Positions 8,711 through 17,224 of a stretch of DNA of 64,000 nucleotides are shown piece after piece. How positions within the stretch are numbered: the stretch's first letter is position 1; each line of letters begins with the position of its first letter. The stretch spans positions 1 through 64,000 of the forward strand of contig CASDRS010000003.1 of NCBI GenBank assembly GCA_949283255.1. The letters run 5' to 3'. The position numbers were made by a program, and so were the translations under genes. Origin of the DNA: an uncultured bacterium. Lineage in GTDB: Bacteria > Cyanobacteriota > Vampirovibrionia > Gastranaerophilales > Gastranaerophilaceae. Under the pieces are notes generated by a model. That model did no database searches. It was not told where the DNA came from and saw only the letters and a program-made list of their open reading frames with translations.

Positions 8711-8916
8711 GGCAAAGGATCATATCCGCCGGGGTGCCAAGGGTGACATTTAGAAATTCTCTTAATACCAAGCCAACCGCCTTTCAAAACTCCATATTTT
8801 TCAATAGCCTGACGCGTATATTCGGAACACGTAGGAGTAAATCTGCACACAGGCGGTGTATATTTTGAAAAAAACTGATAAATTTTGATTAAAAATAAAA
8901 TAAATTTTTTTATCAT
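8707..8916 (-). CDS. yidD: Membrane protein insertion efficiency factor YidD
   Basis: Small 69-aa protein that assists YidC-dependent insertion of inner-membrane proteins. An N-terminal hydrophobic/basic helix ([16 protein letters not shown]) precedes the family core [14 protein letters not shown] and the C-terminal [10 protein letters not shown], all diagnostic. It is usually found beside rnpA and yidC; here it is the last gene of the fliE-flhA operon, one base after the flhA stop codon. Co-transcription with a multi-pass export gate is unusual and might help membrane assembly of that gate; this is inference. Confidence 0.93.
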   Translation of the reverse strand: MIKKFILFLIKIYQFFSKYTPPVCRFTPTCSEYTRQAIEKYGVLKGGWLGIKRISKCHPWHPGGYDPLP

Positions 8917-8917
8917 A

Positions 8918-11014
8918 TTAGCTTACCGTATAGCTGTCACCGATAGTATCAACAGCTTCAACCTTAATATCAGTAATCAATTCAGAATAAGAAATTACAA
9001 CGATAGTCGGGATATGACGTTCCAACAATTGATACAAAGGCAATCTTATTCTAGGTGAACACAAAATAACAGGCTGAGTACCACATGCCTGATGCGCCCT
9101 CATCAGAGTTGTTGCAGTTGTTTCAATAAGTTCCTGCACTTGCATAGGATTTAGCAAGAACATCGTACCAAGCTCAGTTCTTTGACAGCTGTCATCAAGA
9201 GTCTTTTCCCAATCAGGAGAAAGAGTCAAAGCATAAAGGACATTATCATCACTAACATTTGACAAGCAAATCTGACGACCCAAAGCCGCTCTCAAACGTT
9301 CTGACAAAATATCAGGTTCTTTAGAAAATCTCGCATAATCGCAAAGTCTTTCAAATACAAATATAATATCTTTGATAGAAACTTTTTCTCTGATAAGGTT
9401 AACGAAGATTTTTCTCAAGTCACTTGTTGAAATAATAGTCGGAACAAGGTCGTTAACAAGTGTAGGGTCTTGAGATCTAACAAGTTCCATCAACTTCAAG
9501 ACATCAGTCTTTGTCATAACCTCGTCAACGTGCTTTCTCACGCATTCCTGCAAGTGAGTAACAATAACGTCTGTACTGTCAACCGCAGTAACAGAACGAG
9601 CAGTTTTAGCATCTTCAGGCTTAATCCAATAAGCTTGAGTCTGATAAGTAGGGTCTATACCAATAATAGCATCTTCAGGAACTTCTTTTTTAACCGCATC
9701 CCACTGATCCGCGATAACCATTAATTTGCCCGGATAAACATAACCTGTAGCAACAGTATTACCTCTGATTGCAAGCAAATATTCGTTAGCATCCAAAGCA
9801 GAAGAATCCATAATTCTTATATTCGGTAAAATATAACCCAATTCATCAGTCACTCTCTGACGTAGAGCTGCAATTTTCGCAAGCAATTGACCTTCCTGAT
9901 CAGGGTCGGCAATAACAAGCAAATTAGACCCGACCTGCAAACTCAAAACATCAACACCCAATCTCTCATACATTCTGTTAGGGTTAACCAAATCCTGCAT
10001 ATTCTGTCTTACATTTTCCAATTGACCCAACTGAGATTGTACATCCGCATTAATCAATACAGAGAAGCCTGCAACCGCCAGAGCGACAGCAAACAACGTG
10101 AACGGGAACCAAGGCAAACCTGTAATAGGACCCGTAATAGCTAACAATGCCAAAAACCCTGCCGCGAAGAATAACGCATAAGGTTTTGTCATAATCTGAC
10201 CCGCAACATCAGCACCTAATGAAGAGCTCTGAGCTGATGAACGTGTCATAAAAATACCGGCTGCAATTGACATCAAAAGTGACGGAACCTGAGATGCAAG
10301 ACCATCACCTATAGTTAAGATAGTATATTTAGAAACCGCATCCGCAATAGGCATTTGATTCATCAAACACCCAACACACAAACCACCGATAATGTTAATT
10401 AAAACGATTATAATACCTGCGATAGTATCACCTTTTACGAACTTCATGGCACCATCCATACTACCAAACAAGCTTGATTCTCTTGATAAATCATCACGTC
10501 TCTTTGTCGCTTCTTCAGGAGAAATCAAACCTGCGTTAAAATCGGCATCAATCGTCATTTGCTTACCTGGCATAGCATCTAAGGCAAATCTTGCAGAAAC
10601 TTCAGCGATACGTTCGGCACCTTTTGTGATAACCATGAACTGAACAACCGTGATAATAAGGAAGATAACACCACCGACAACCATGTTACCACCTGTAACG
10701 AACGTTCCAAAAGCGTGAATAACTTCACCCGCCTCACCTTTTGACAAAATCAATCTGGTAGATGCAATAGACAATACCAGACGGAACATCGTACCAAGAA
10801 GAATAATTGAAGGGAATGAAGACAATTCAAGAGGTTTTTGAACATACAAACCGAACATCAAAAGAACGATACCTAACGTAATATTCAAACAAATAGAAAA
10901 GTTAATAACCCAATTTGGCATCTCAACAAGCAAGATTAATAACAGTGTCAATACAAACACTGCTAAAAACAATTCACTTAATGGATTTGAATTACTTGGT
11001 GCACCTTGAGCCAT
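8918..11014 (-). CDS. flhA: FlhA/SctV-family type III export gate protein
   Basis: Major inner-membrane component of the flagellar or non-flagellar type III export gate, forming the cytosolic nonameric ring that docks substrates and chaperones. It is 698 aa, close to the usual FlhA length. The first ~330 residues hold about eight membrane helices and the FHIPEP signature region ([19 protein letters not shown], residues 135-153, then [10 protein letters not shown]). The rest is the cytoplasmic domain. [19 protein letters not shown] (60-78) is similar in both FlhA and SctV, so the assignment between the two is by context: fliE, fliF and fliH are adjacent. The start overlaps the fliH stop by one base (TAATG). 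FliP, FliQ, FliR, FlhB and the ATPase FliI are not in the window. Confidence 0.93.
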   Translation of the reverse strand: MAQGAPSNSNPLSELFLAVFVLTLLLILLVEMPNWVINFSICLNITLGIVLLMFGLYVQKPLELSSFPSIILLGTMFRLVLSIASTRLILSKGEAGEVIHAFGTFVTGGNMVVGGVIFLIITVVQFMVITKGAERIAEVSARFALDAMPGKQMTIDADFNAGLISPEEATKRRDDLSRESSLFGSMDGAMKFVKGDTIAGIIIVLINIIGGLCVGCLMNQMPIADAVSKYTILTIGDGLASQVPSLLMSIAAGIFMTRSSAQSSSLGADVAGQIMTKPYALFFAAGFLALLAITGPITGLPWFPFTLFAVALAVAGFSVLINADVQSQLGQLENVRQNMQDLVNPNRMYERLGVDVLSLQVGSNLLVIADPDQEGQLLAKIAALRQRVTDELGYILPNIRIMDSSALDANEYLLAIRGNTVATGYVYPGKLMVIADQWDAVKKEVPEDAIIGIDPTYQTQAYWIKPEDAKTARSVTAVDSTDVIVTHLQECVRKHVDEVMTKTDVLKLMELVRSQDPTLVNDLVPTIISTSDLRKIFVNLIREKVSIKDIIFVFERLCDYARFSKEPDILSERLRAALGRQICLSNVSDDNVLYALTLSPDWEKTLDDSCQRTELGTMFLLNPMQVQELIETTATTLMRAHQACGTQPVILCSPRIRLPLYQLLERHIPTIVVISYSELITDIKVEAVDTIGDSYTVS

Positions 11015-11847
11015 TACAATTCCCTCAATGCTTCAACTACCAGATTTACACGAGTTTCAATCGTTGCATCAACTATTCCGTTGTCGGTTGTAACCATACA
11101 TCCCCCCTCTGATATTGATTCATCAGCTAAGACGACGACTTTTGTACTTAAACCGGCAAGATCCAAAAGTTCAGGCACTGCCTGCTTAACCTCATTCACT
11201 TCTGCAGGATTTACTTGAAGTGTAACCTTTGGTTCTTCTTTAGACAAAGTTTTTAACACATCAACTATTGTATTAAATAGAGCTTGAGGATCTTGTTCTA
11301 TTTCTTTTTTAATAATTTTCTGTGCAATATCAACACTTATTTCGAGTATATCAGGGGCAATATACCCATAAACGTCATTAGGAGCATTCATAAACTGAGT
11401 CAAAGAAGCCTTAAACTCCTCCAAATCAGCATGTGCCTGATTTAATCCTGCCTGATAACCCTCTTTCATCGCAGATTCTCTAATAGAATCCGCTTCTTCT
11501 CTGGCACGAGAGACTAAATTTCTGTCATCAACACGCCGAAATCCACGTCTTCTATCTCCGCGACGACGCTCCTGACGCTGGGTAAAATCAATATTATCCA
11601 AATTGAATAAATCAATTTCATCAGGATTTGACTCCTGAGGTACTGAGTTTACAGCAGCAGAATTGTTTGACCCTTGTGCCTGCTGGGGTTGGGGGATAAT
11701 AGCAGCATTCGGATATGGTGAATTTTCAGGCAAAACACCATCAGCAAGATTTTCCTCATCTTTATCTTGAAAATCCGCCTCAATTTGTTCTTCCGGAATA
11801 TCCCCTAATCCGTTAGTCTGATTTAATCTTTTCTTTTTAATAATCAT
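11014..11847 (-). CDS. fliH: FliH/SctL-like flagellar assembly protein
   Basis: Cytoplasmic stator protein that holds and regulates the type III ATPase. It is 277 aa. A long low-complexity N-terminus (Pro/Gln/Asn-rich, then an Arg cluster RRGDRRRGFRR at about 95-105) leads to an Ala/Glu-rich helical stretch (REEADSIRESAMKEGYQAG) and a C-terminal domain typical of FliH (DIAQKIIKKEIEQDP, VTLQVNPAEV, ISEGGCMVTTDNGIVDATIETR). Order between the fliG-like gene and flhA is right for FliH. The extended disordered N-terminus is longer than in most FliH proteins. Confidence 0.85.
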   Translation of the reverse strand: MIIKKKRLNQTNGLGDIPEEQIEADFQDKDEENLADGVLPENSPYPNAAIIPQPQQAQGSNNSAAVNSVPQESNPDEIDLFNLDNIDFTQRQERRRGDRRRGFRRVDDRNLVSRAREEADSIRESAMKEGYQAGLNQAHADLEEFKASLTQFMNAPNDVYGYIAPDILEISVDIAQKIIKKEIEQDPQALFNTIVDVLKTLSKEEPKVTLQVNPAEVNEVKQAVPELLDLAGLSTKVVVLADESISEGGCMVTTDNGIVDATIETRVNLVVEALREL

Positions 11848-11859
11848 GATTTAATTTTA

Positions 11860-12948
11860 TTATACACCACTAGCAAGGTATGTGGCAATAATGTTAGCAA
11901 TCTTTGGAGAAATACCTTTATAATATTCATCCTCTATTGCATTAAATACAAACTGTCGGACTTTCTGTCTTTCAAGCTGTAATTTACGTTCCATTGTATT
12001 TCGTCCAACCTTGTCGACAGTTTCCTTAACACTTTGAAGAATTCTTTTTTTGTTAACTTCTATTGCTTGAGGTAAATTTTCAGCTATTTCATCAAGAAAT
12101 TTCATTGTAACAGTAGGATCAACCTGCTCTTCAAGGTTATCAACATACATGTACTTGATAACAGTACCGGCATCTTCCTGCTCAAAACGTTCCAGAATAG
12201 ACTGAACCTGTTCTTCATCATCCATACGTTTTAAAAGCAAGGCAACAGTAACCAGTTTCAATAATTTAGGCGGTTCATAACGTCCGTTTGCGCCGACAGG
12301 AACTGTACCGCCTGCGCCTTGAACAGCAGGAACATTACCTGAAGGAGCCTGCTGAGATGCGACCTCCCCTGAAGGCTGTTGCTGAGGGGCAGGAGCATTT
12401 GCATTATTTTGAGCTTGCTGGTTATCCTCAGGCTGAACTTCTCCGTTTTCTTGCATTTGCTGCATCATACTATCAATATTTGACTGATGCGAAGCAATTT
12501 CCATCAACGCCTCATCTATAAATCCTTTATCTTTAAGTTCCTGAATACTTTCAAGATAAGTTTTCTTTACGTGATGTTCTATAAGCTGCAATATTTGATC
12601 CTGAGGAAGTCCCTGTTTGAAAGTTTGCTTTGCAATCTCAAAGATTGTAAATGCAATCTTTTGCATAACAGGATCCCAAAACTGTTGAGGAATACCTGAA
12701 CGAATAAGGTCTACAGACTTATGGAAAGACCATTCCGCGATAATTTGCGTAATCATCGCAGCCTGATCGGCATTAAATCCTAAATCTTTATCATTATAAA
12801 GAGCTTCACCTGCAAGGGTAGAAAAATTCAAAAGAGTATTTGTAACGTAAGCCTTTTGATCTTTCGTAAAATCTTGCGGTACAAGATCCACAGCCTGAGA
12901 TGCAAGGTTCTGTGCAAATGCGTTATAATCAAATCCTTCTATAGCCAT
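11860..12948 (-). CDS. FliG-position protein with FliG_N-like segment, no torque domain
   Basis: Protein of 362 aa lying between fliF and fliH, where fliG normally sits. Residues 1-165 are a helical domain I do not recognise. Residues about 170-225 are a Gln/Ala/Pro/Gly-rich linker. Residues about 228-290 (LLKLVTVALLLKRM, DEEQVQSILERFEQED, TVTMKFLDEI) resemble the N-terminal, FliF-binding domain of FliG. The last 70 residues are basic and helical. The charged torque helix and the middle domain that binds FliM in true FliG were not seen. It may be an adaptor connecting FliF to FliH or the gate in a non-rotating system. The alternative is a divergent full FliG; a structure prediction would decide. 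Confidence 0.55.
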   Translation of the reverse strand: MAIEGFDYNAFAQNLASQAVDLVPQDFTKDQKAYVTNTLLNFSTLAGEALYNDKDLGFNADQAAMITQIIAEWSFHKSVDLIRSGIPQQFWDPVMQKIAFTIFEIAKQTFKQGLPQDQILQLIEHHVKKTYLESIQELKDKGFIDEALMEIASHQSNIDSMMQQMQENGEVQPEDNQQAQNNANAPAPQQQPSGEVASQQAPSGNVPAVQGAGGTVPVGANGRYEPPKLLKLVTVALLLKRMDDEEQVQSILERFEQEDAGTVIKYMYVDNLEEQVDPTVTMKFLDEIAENLPQAIEVNKKRILQSVKETVDKVGRNTMERKLQLERQKVRQFVFNAIEDEYYKGISPKIANIIATYLASGV

Positions 12949-12959
12949 TTCATTTCCTC

Positions 12960-14630
12960 TTAACTGTTTTCAATCCAGCTCTTTATCTTATCGCCTGTAT
13001 CTTCGCCGTCAGTATGTTCCATACTAGATGACAAGTTTTCTAATGCTCCTGCAAGCTCTTCAGGAGTACGAGTTCCAAGATATTCACGCTGCTGCTGTTC
13101 CAACAATCCTTGAGCAAGTTCTGATTGTCTGTCGGCAAGCTGTGCAGCTCTACCGTTAATATCCATCAATTCTTTATCCTGTTCAGCTTCTTTTTGTCTC
13201 AAGCGCTCAACTTCAATAGCATTTTCTTCCTGAATTTGATGAACTTTGCTTGATACAGCCTTGAATACAATAATCAAACCAACCGCACTCAAAGCAACCG
13301 CAAGCCACCATGGGTTTCCGCTCTCATCAGGTTTTGGCAAGTTTACAGGTCTGTCTGATGCCAAATATGGATCTACAGAATCTGAGAACGCAATTGATAC
13401 ATTATCAGGACTTGCTTTTGGACTTGCAGCATGGGCGATAAGTTCCTTTAACTCTTCCAGAGTTGTTTCAGGAGGTATTGCACTTCTTTCCAATGTTACG
13501 GCAACTGATATTTCTTCTACAATACCAGGTTTAAGATATTCGTTTAATTGAGTTTTGCTTACACCGTATTGAGTTTCCGTTGCGGAACGATTGTAACTTC
13601 TATTTTGGCTTGAATTACCGCTTGCATTACCCATACCGTTTGGAAGATATACGCTTACGGCATTAGTATTTGTGTTGCTGTCTTGAGTTTGATCACCCAA
13701 ACCTTCTGAAAAAGATTGTTCACTAACTGAAGCCTTCTTTTCAGGATCATAAGTTGTACTGTATTTTTCAGCAGGTGCCTGTCTAAGGAAAGTACTAACA
13801 GTCGCAACATAATTGCCTTTTCCTATTAATCTGTCCAACTGAAGCATTACTTTTTGCTGCATATATTTATCATTTTCTTCCAATTTTGCAAGCATTTCAT
13901 CAGAAGCATTCATAATACTATGATAAACGTTACCGTTAGTATCGGTTATTGAAATATTTTCAGCTTCCAAACCTGAAACACTTCCAAGAAGAAGGTTTGA
14001 AATAGCTTTTACTTTTAACGGTTCCAGTTTTTCTCCAGGAGCCAAAACTATTTGAACAGTAGCTGTTACAGGTTTTTGATTTTCAGTAAACATAGTCTGC
14101 TCCGGAATAGAAATAAATACAGATGCATTTTCAATCGGTTTTATTTTTCTAATCAATCTTGAAAGTTCACCGTTTACAGCTCTTGTAAGTCGGATTTTCT
14201 TATCTTCTTTTGTGGAAGTAAAATCGCCCTTATCAAATATTTCCAAACCAACGTTTTGATCCATCAAACCACTTTGTACAATCAAGATTAGAGCTTCATC
14301 TCTTTGAGCTGTTGTACATTTTTTCATACCTGTAGTACAATCACCCTTTTTTAAATAAAGTCTTGATTTTGTACCATCCAAGGCTCTTGATACAGCAATA
14401 TTTGATCTTGCCAAAAGGGCCTGAATTTCGATAGCCTTGCCAAGATTATCAGTTGTCAAAAGGTCAACATCTTCCTTTAATGGCTCTTCCGTGACTGTTT
14501 GACCGTTTTTGTTATTTGAATTTGAAGTAGCAACGGCTCCTATTACGATAAATAAAGCCAATACAAGGACTAATCCACCAATTATCCCATATAAAAGAGG
14601 TTTGTTCTCTAATAGTTTCTGAAAATCCAT
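12960..14630 (-). CDS. fliF: Flagellar M-ring protein FliF (SctJ family)
   Basis: Forms the inner-membrane MS ring that houses the export gate. It is 556 aa, near normal length. A first membrane helix is at about 11-33. The ring-building YscJ/FliF domain follows (LTTDNLGKAIEIQALLARSN onward, with RLTRAVNGELSRLIRKI and KVKAISNLLLGSVSGLEAEN), then a Ser/Asn-rich periplasmic domain and a second membrane helix (WWLAVALSAVGLIIVF, about 440-456). An Asp/Glu-rich cytoplasmic tail ending SWIENS, where FliG binds in classic systems, closes it. A Cys pair (CTTGMKKC) is an unusual insertion near residue 98. It is 28 bp downstream of fliE and 11 bp upstream of the fliG-like gene. Confidence 0.92.
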   Translation of the reverse strand: MDFQKLLENKPLLYGIIGGLVLVLALFIVIGAVATSNSNNKNGQTVTEEPLKEDVDLLTTDNLGKAIEIQALLARSNIAVSRALDGTKSRLYLKKGDCTTGMKKCTTAQRDEALILIVQSGLMDQNVGLEIFDKGDFTSTKEDKKIRLTRAVNGELSRLIRKIKPIENASVFISIPEQTMFTENQKPVTATVQIVLAPGEKLEPLKVKAISNLLLGSVSGLEAENISITDTNGNVYHSIMNASDEMLAKLEENDKYMQQKVMLQLDRLIGKGNYVATVSTFLRQAPAEKYSTTYDPEKKASVSEQSFSEGLGDQTQDSNTNTNAVSVYLPNGMGNASGNSSQNRSYNRSATETQYGVSKTQLNEYLKPGIVEEISVAVTLERSAIPPETTLEELKELIAHAASPKASPDNVSIAFSDSVDPYLASDRPVNLPKPDESGNPWWLAVALSAVGLIIVFKAVSSKVHQIQEENAIEVERLRQKEAEQDKELMDINGRAAQLADRQSELAQGLLEQQQREYLGTRTPEELAGALENLSSSMEHTDGEDTGDKIKSWIENS

Positions 14631-14658
14631 ACTTTCCCCGTCTGTGTCTTAAATTTTA

Positions 14659-14997
14659 CTATACTTGAATTTGTGTAACTCTGTCGTATGCCTGAATTAC
14701 TTTACCAACTGCCTGAGTTGCAACGTTTACTGCAATCTCTGATTTGGACATTGCTATCATTACATCGTGGATATCAATATTGGTATTTCCTGACATAACA
14801 TCTTTCAACATATTATCCGGCGCATTTAGTTCCTGGTTAAAATTTTCGATTAACCCTGAAAATACAGTCTTAAAATCTCCTGTTGAAGGTGTCTCCATTC
14901 TTTCCATACGTGCTGAAGGCATACCTGCAATCCCCGAATCCAGTTTTGTATGTTGTATCCTATCTGCTAAATTTATATTAGGATAAAAATTTGCCAT
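14659..14997 (-). CDS. fliE: Flagellar hook-basal body protein FliE
   Basis: Small 112-aa protein that joins the MS ring to the rod and is an early export substrate in flagella. The conserved C-terminus is clear: NTNIDIHDVMIAMSKSEIAV, then QAVGKVIQAYDRVTQIQV. The start is strongly supported by AGGAGG eight bases upstream. It is the first gene of the operon. The rod genes flgB and flgC that normally precede fliE are absent; a divergent secreted-protein gene starts instead at 15216. Confidence 0.9.
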   Translation of the reverse strand: MANFYPNINLADRIQHTKLDSGIAGMPSARMERMETPSTGDFKTVFSGLIENFNQELNAPDNMLKDVMSGNTNIDIHDVMIAMSKSEIAVNVATQAVGKVIQAYDRVTQIQV

Positions 14998-15215
14998 ATT
15001 TATGCCCTCCTGTTTTATATTTTAACTGATTTTTATTAATAGTGAGCGGGTTATAACAAAAAATCATACATTTGCAGTATTATTCGGCTGAAATTTAATA
15101 TTAATTACCCAAACACCTGTCTTTGCATTAATGATTTTCGTCAAAAAATCAACATTGTTTTTATTTAATATAATCAGTTGATTGATTTTTTACTCTATAT
15201 TATTAAAATGTTGAT

Positions 15216-15779
15216 ATGAAAAGATGGTTTATTATATTTTGCATTTTAATATCAGGAATCGTTGTCAGCGCTAAAGATGTTGATTACCAACAAATTTATC
15301 GTGATATGGAAGCTCCTAATTTAAAATTCATACACGATATCGATCCGGGTGAATATTATGACACTCGGAATTCAACTTGGTCGCCATATCCGCTTTTCAG
15401 ATTAACAAGCCCGCTGTATTTTAAAGATATAGAAATCGAGCCGGGGTATTATCTCCTTACTCCAAGAGAATACAAGGGCAACTGGTATATTTTGTTCAAA
15501 GAAGCAGGAAAAGTTCGATATATTATTCCAGTTTATGAAAGAGAAATTGTACCTGTAATGTTTTATGATGACAATTTGCCTCAAGCAAAACTTGCACCAT
15601 CTCAAAAAGTTCACCTCAAATTGCTTGACATTATGGGCAAATTTGTTCCGAGTGCAAAAAGAGAACCTACCCCTAAAACATTCTTAGAAACAACTGATTT
15701 AGACAACAATTTCATATCAATGGTAATATATTGGGGCGATTACAGATACTACACAATATTCAGAACTATCAGACTATAA
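15216..15779 (+). CDS. Hypothetical secreted protein
   Basis: Protein of 187 aa with a Sec signal peptide (MKRWFIIFCILISGIVVSAK, likely cleaved near residue 19-20). The mature part is aromatic- and Tyr-rich with beta-strand character (YYDTRNSTWSPYPLFRLTSP, EPGYYLLTPREYKGNWYILF). I do not recognise a family. It is divergent from fliE (218-bp gap) and convergent with the tolC gene (5-bp gap), so it is a single-gene unit. A periplasmic or outer-membrane location is inferred. Confidence 0.7.
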   Translation: MKRWFIIFCILISGIVVSAKDVDYQQIYRDMEAPNLKFIHDIDPGEYYDTRNSTWSPYPLFRLTSPLYFKDIEIEPGYYLLTPREYKGNWYILFKEAGKVRYIIPVYEREIVPVMFYDDNLPQAKLAPSQKVHLKLLDIMGKFVPSAKREPTPKTFLETTDLDNNFISMVIYWGDYRYYTIFRTIRL

Positions 15780-15784
15780 TTGTG

Positions 15785-17224
15785 TTACTTTTTACTTTTT
15801 GCTGTAGTATCCAATTTTACGACATCTTCTTCGTTTACAATATTTTTACCGATAGCCTTTTCTAGAGCAGCTTTCGAAGAATTATATTGGTACAAAGTAT
15901 CATAATATGCCAATTGAGCTTCCTGATATGTTATCTGGGCCTCTCTCAATTCAATAGGGCTTGCCTCACCAACTCTGTATCTGCCGTAGGAAAGTTCATA
16001 ATTTTCTTTAGCCTGTTTTACCTGCAAAATTGCAACAGGAATTTGAGCTCTCTTTTCATTCAATTTTAAATATGCATTTTGAATTTCAAGATAAATTTCA
16101 TTTTGTGTATTTTGAGCATTAGCAAGTTCCTTATCGTACAAATACCTTGCTTCTTTAATTTCGTTTCTGATTAACATCCCGTTAACAGTCGGAAAATTCA
16201 AGTACCCGCCGATATTGTAACCGTAATTACTGTTCCAAGTTCTACCACCTCGTTGATATTGCCCTTCTATGGAAAGTGTCGGGAAGTAAGATTTCTTGAC
16301 CAGCTTTACAGTTTGCTTAGCACTTTCAACTTTTAATTCTGCAAGCTTCAACTCAGGTCGTGCCTCTCTTGCAATGTCAACAGCCTTATTCAGAGTTATA
16401 TCGACTGGCACATAATCCAATCGCTCTTGAATATTATATTTATCAATAAACGGAACTCCCATTATATTATTCAAATTTGCTATTGCCAAATTTACGGCAT
16501 TATCTGCCTGTATAAGCTTCAATTTTGAATTACTCAAATTAGCCTCAGCAATAGTTACATCAACCTTAGGGTTCATACCGATTTTATAAAAAGCCTTTGC
16601 CTGATCATAAAACAATTCAAACTTATGAACAGTATCCTCAGCAACTCTCTTATTTTCAACCGCAAGCAACAAGGCAAAATAAGCATCTTTTGTTTGATAA
16701 ATAACATTATTTACGACACCTGCCAAAGTTGCCTTATACCCTTCATAATCCAAACGTTTTATAGTAGCCTGATTTTGCGTAACACCAAAGTCATAAAGCA
16801 TTTGTTGCAAAGTAATTTGACCTAAAATATAATAGTTAAATGTCAAATTTCTGCCTAATACGTCTGACAATTGTAATTGACGAATTCTTGTATATCCTGT
16901 CTGCCAGCTCACCTGAGGGAAATAATTGGACCAAACCTGTTTAATTCTGGCATCAGAAGCTAAAATATCCTGAAAAGCAGCATTAATCTGAGGGTTATTA
17001 CCAAGAGCAAGTTCAATACACTTGTCCAAAGTCATATCGACATTTTTTTGGACCGAACCTTCAATGGTTACAGAGCTCTCTGAGGAGTTACTAGGCAAGA
17101 CTTTTTCCGAAACAGGATATTCCTTTTCATTAATTTTGTTGCCAATATTTTGCTTAACGGCAGCATACGACGGAATATTTGACAATCCTAATATTAAACT
17201 TATAGCTAACAATTTTTTTAACAT
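15785..17224 (-). CDS. tolC: TolC-family outer membrane efflux protein
   Basis: Outer-membrane channel of a tripartite efflux pump, 479 aa. A signal peptide (MLKKLLAISLILGLSNIPSYA) precedes two repeats of the outer membrane efflux domain: MTLDKCIELALGNNPQINAA starts the first and VDIAREARPELKLAELKVES the second, with the typical ELSYGRYRVGEASPIELREA near the end. It shares its last base with the upstream RND gene start region (17224), so it is co-transcribed with the pump. It makes a diderm cell envelope certain. Confidence 0.95.
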   Translation of the reverse strand: MLKKLLAISLILGLSNIPSYAAVKQNIGNKINEKEYPVSEKVLPSNSSESSVTIEGSVQKNVDMTLDKCIELALGNNPQINAAFQDILASDARIKQVWSNYFPQVSWQTGYTRIRQLQLSDVLGRNLTFNYYILGQITLQQMLYDFGVTQNQATIKRLDYEGYKATLAGVVNNVIYQTKDAYFALLLAVENKRVAEDTVHKFELFYDQAKAFYKIGMNPKVDVTIAEANLSNSKLKLIQADNAVNLAIANLNNIMGVPFIDKYNIQERLDYVPVDITLNKAVDIAREARPELKLAELKVESAKQTVKLVKKSYFPTLSIEGQYQRGGRTWNSNYGYNIGGYLNFPTVNGMLIRNEIKEARYLYDKELANAQNTQNEIYLEIQNAYLKLNEKRAQIPVAILQVKQAKENYELSYGRYRVGEASPIELREAQITYQEAQLAYYDTLYQYNSSKAALEKAIGKNIVNEEDVVKLDTTAKSKK

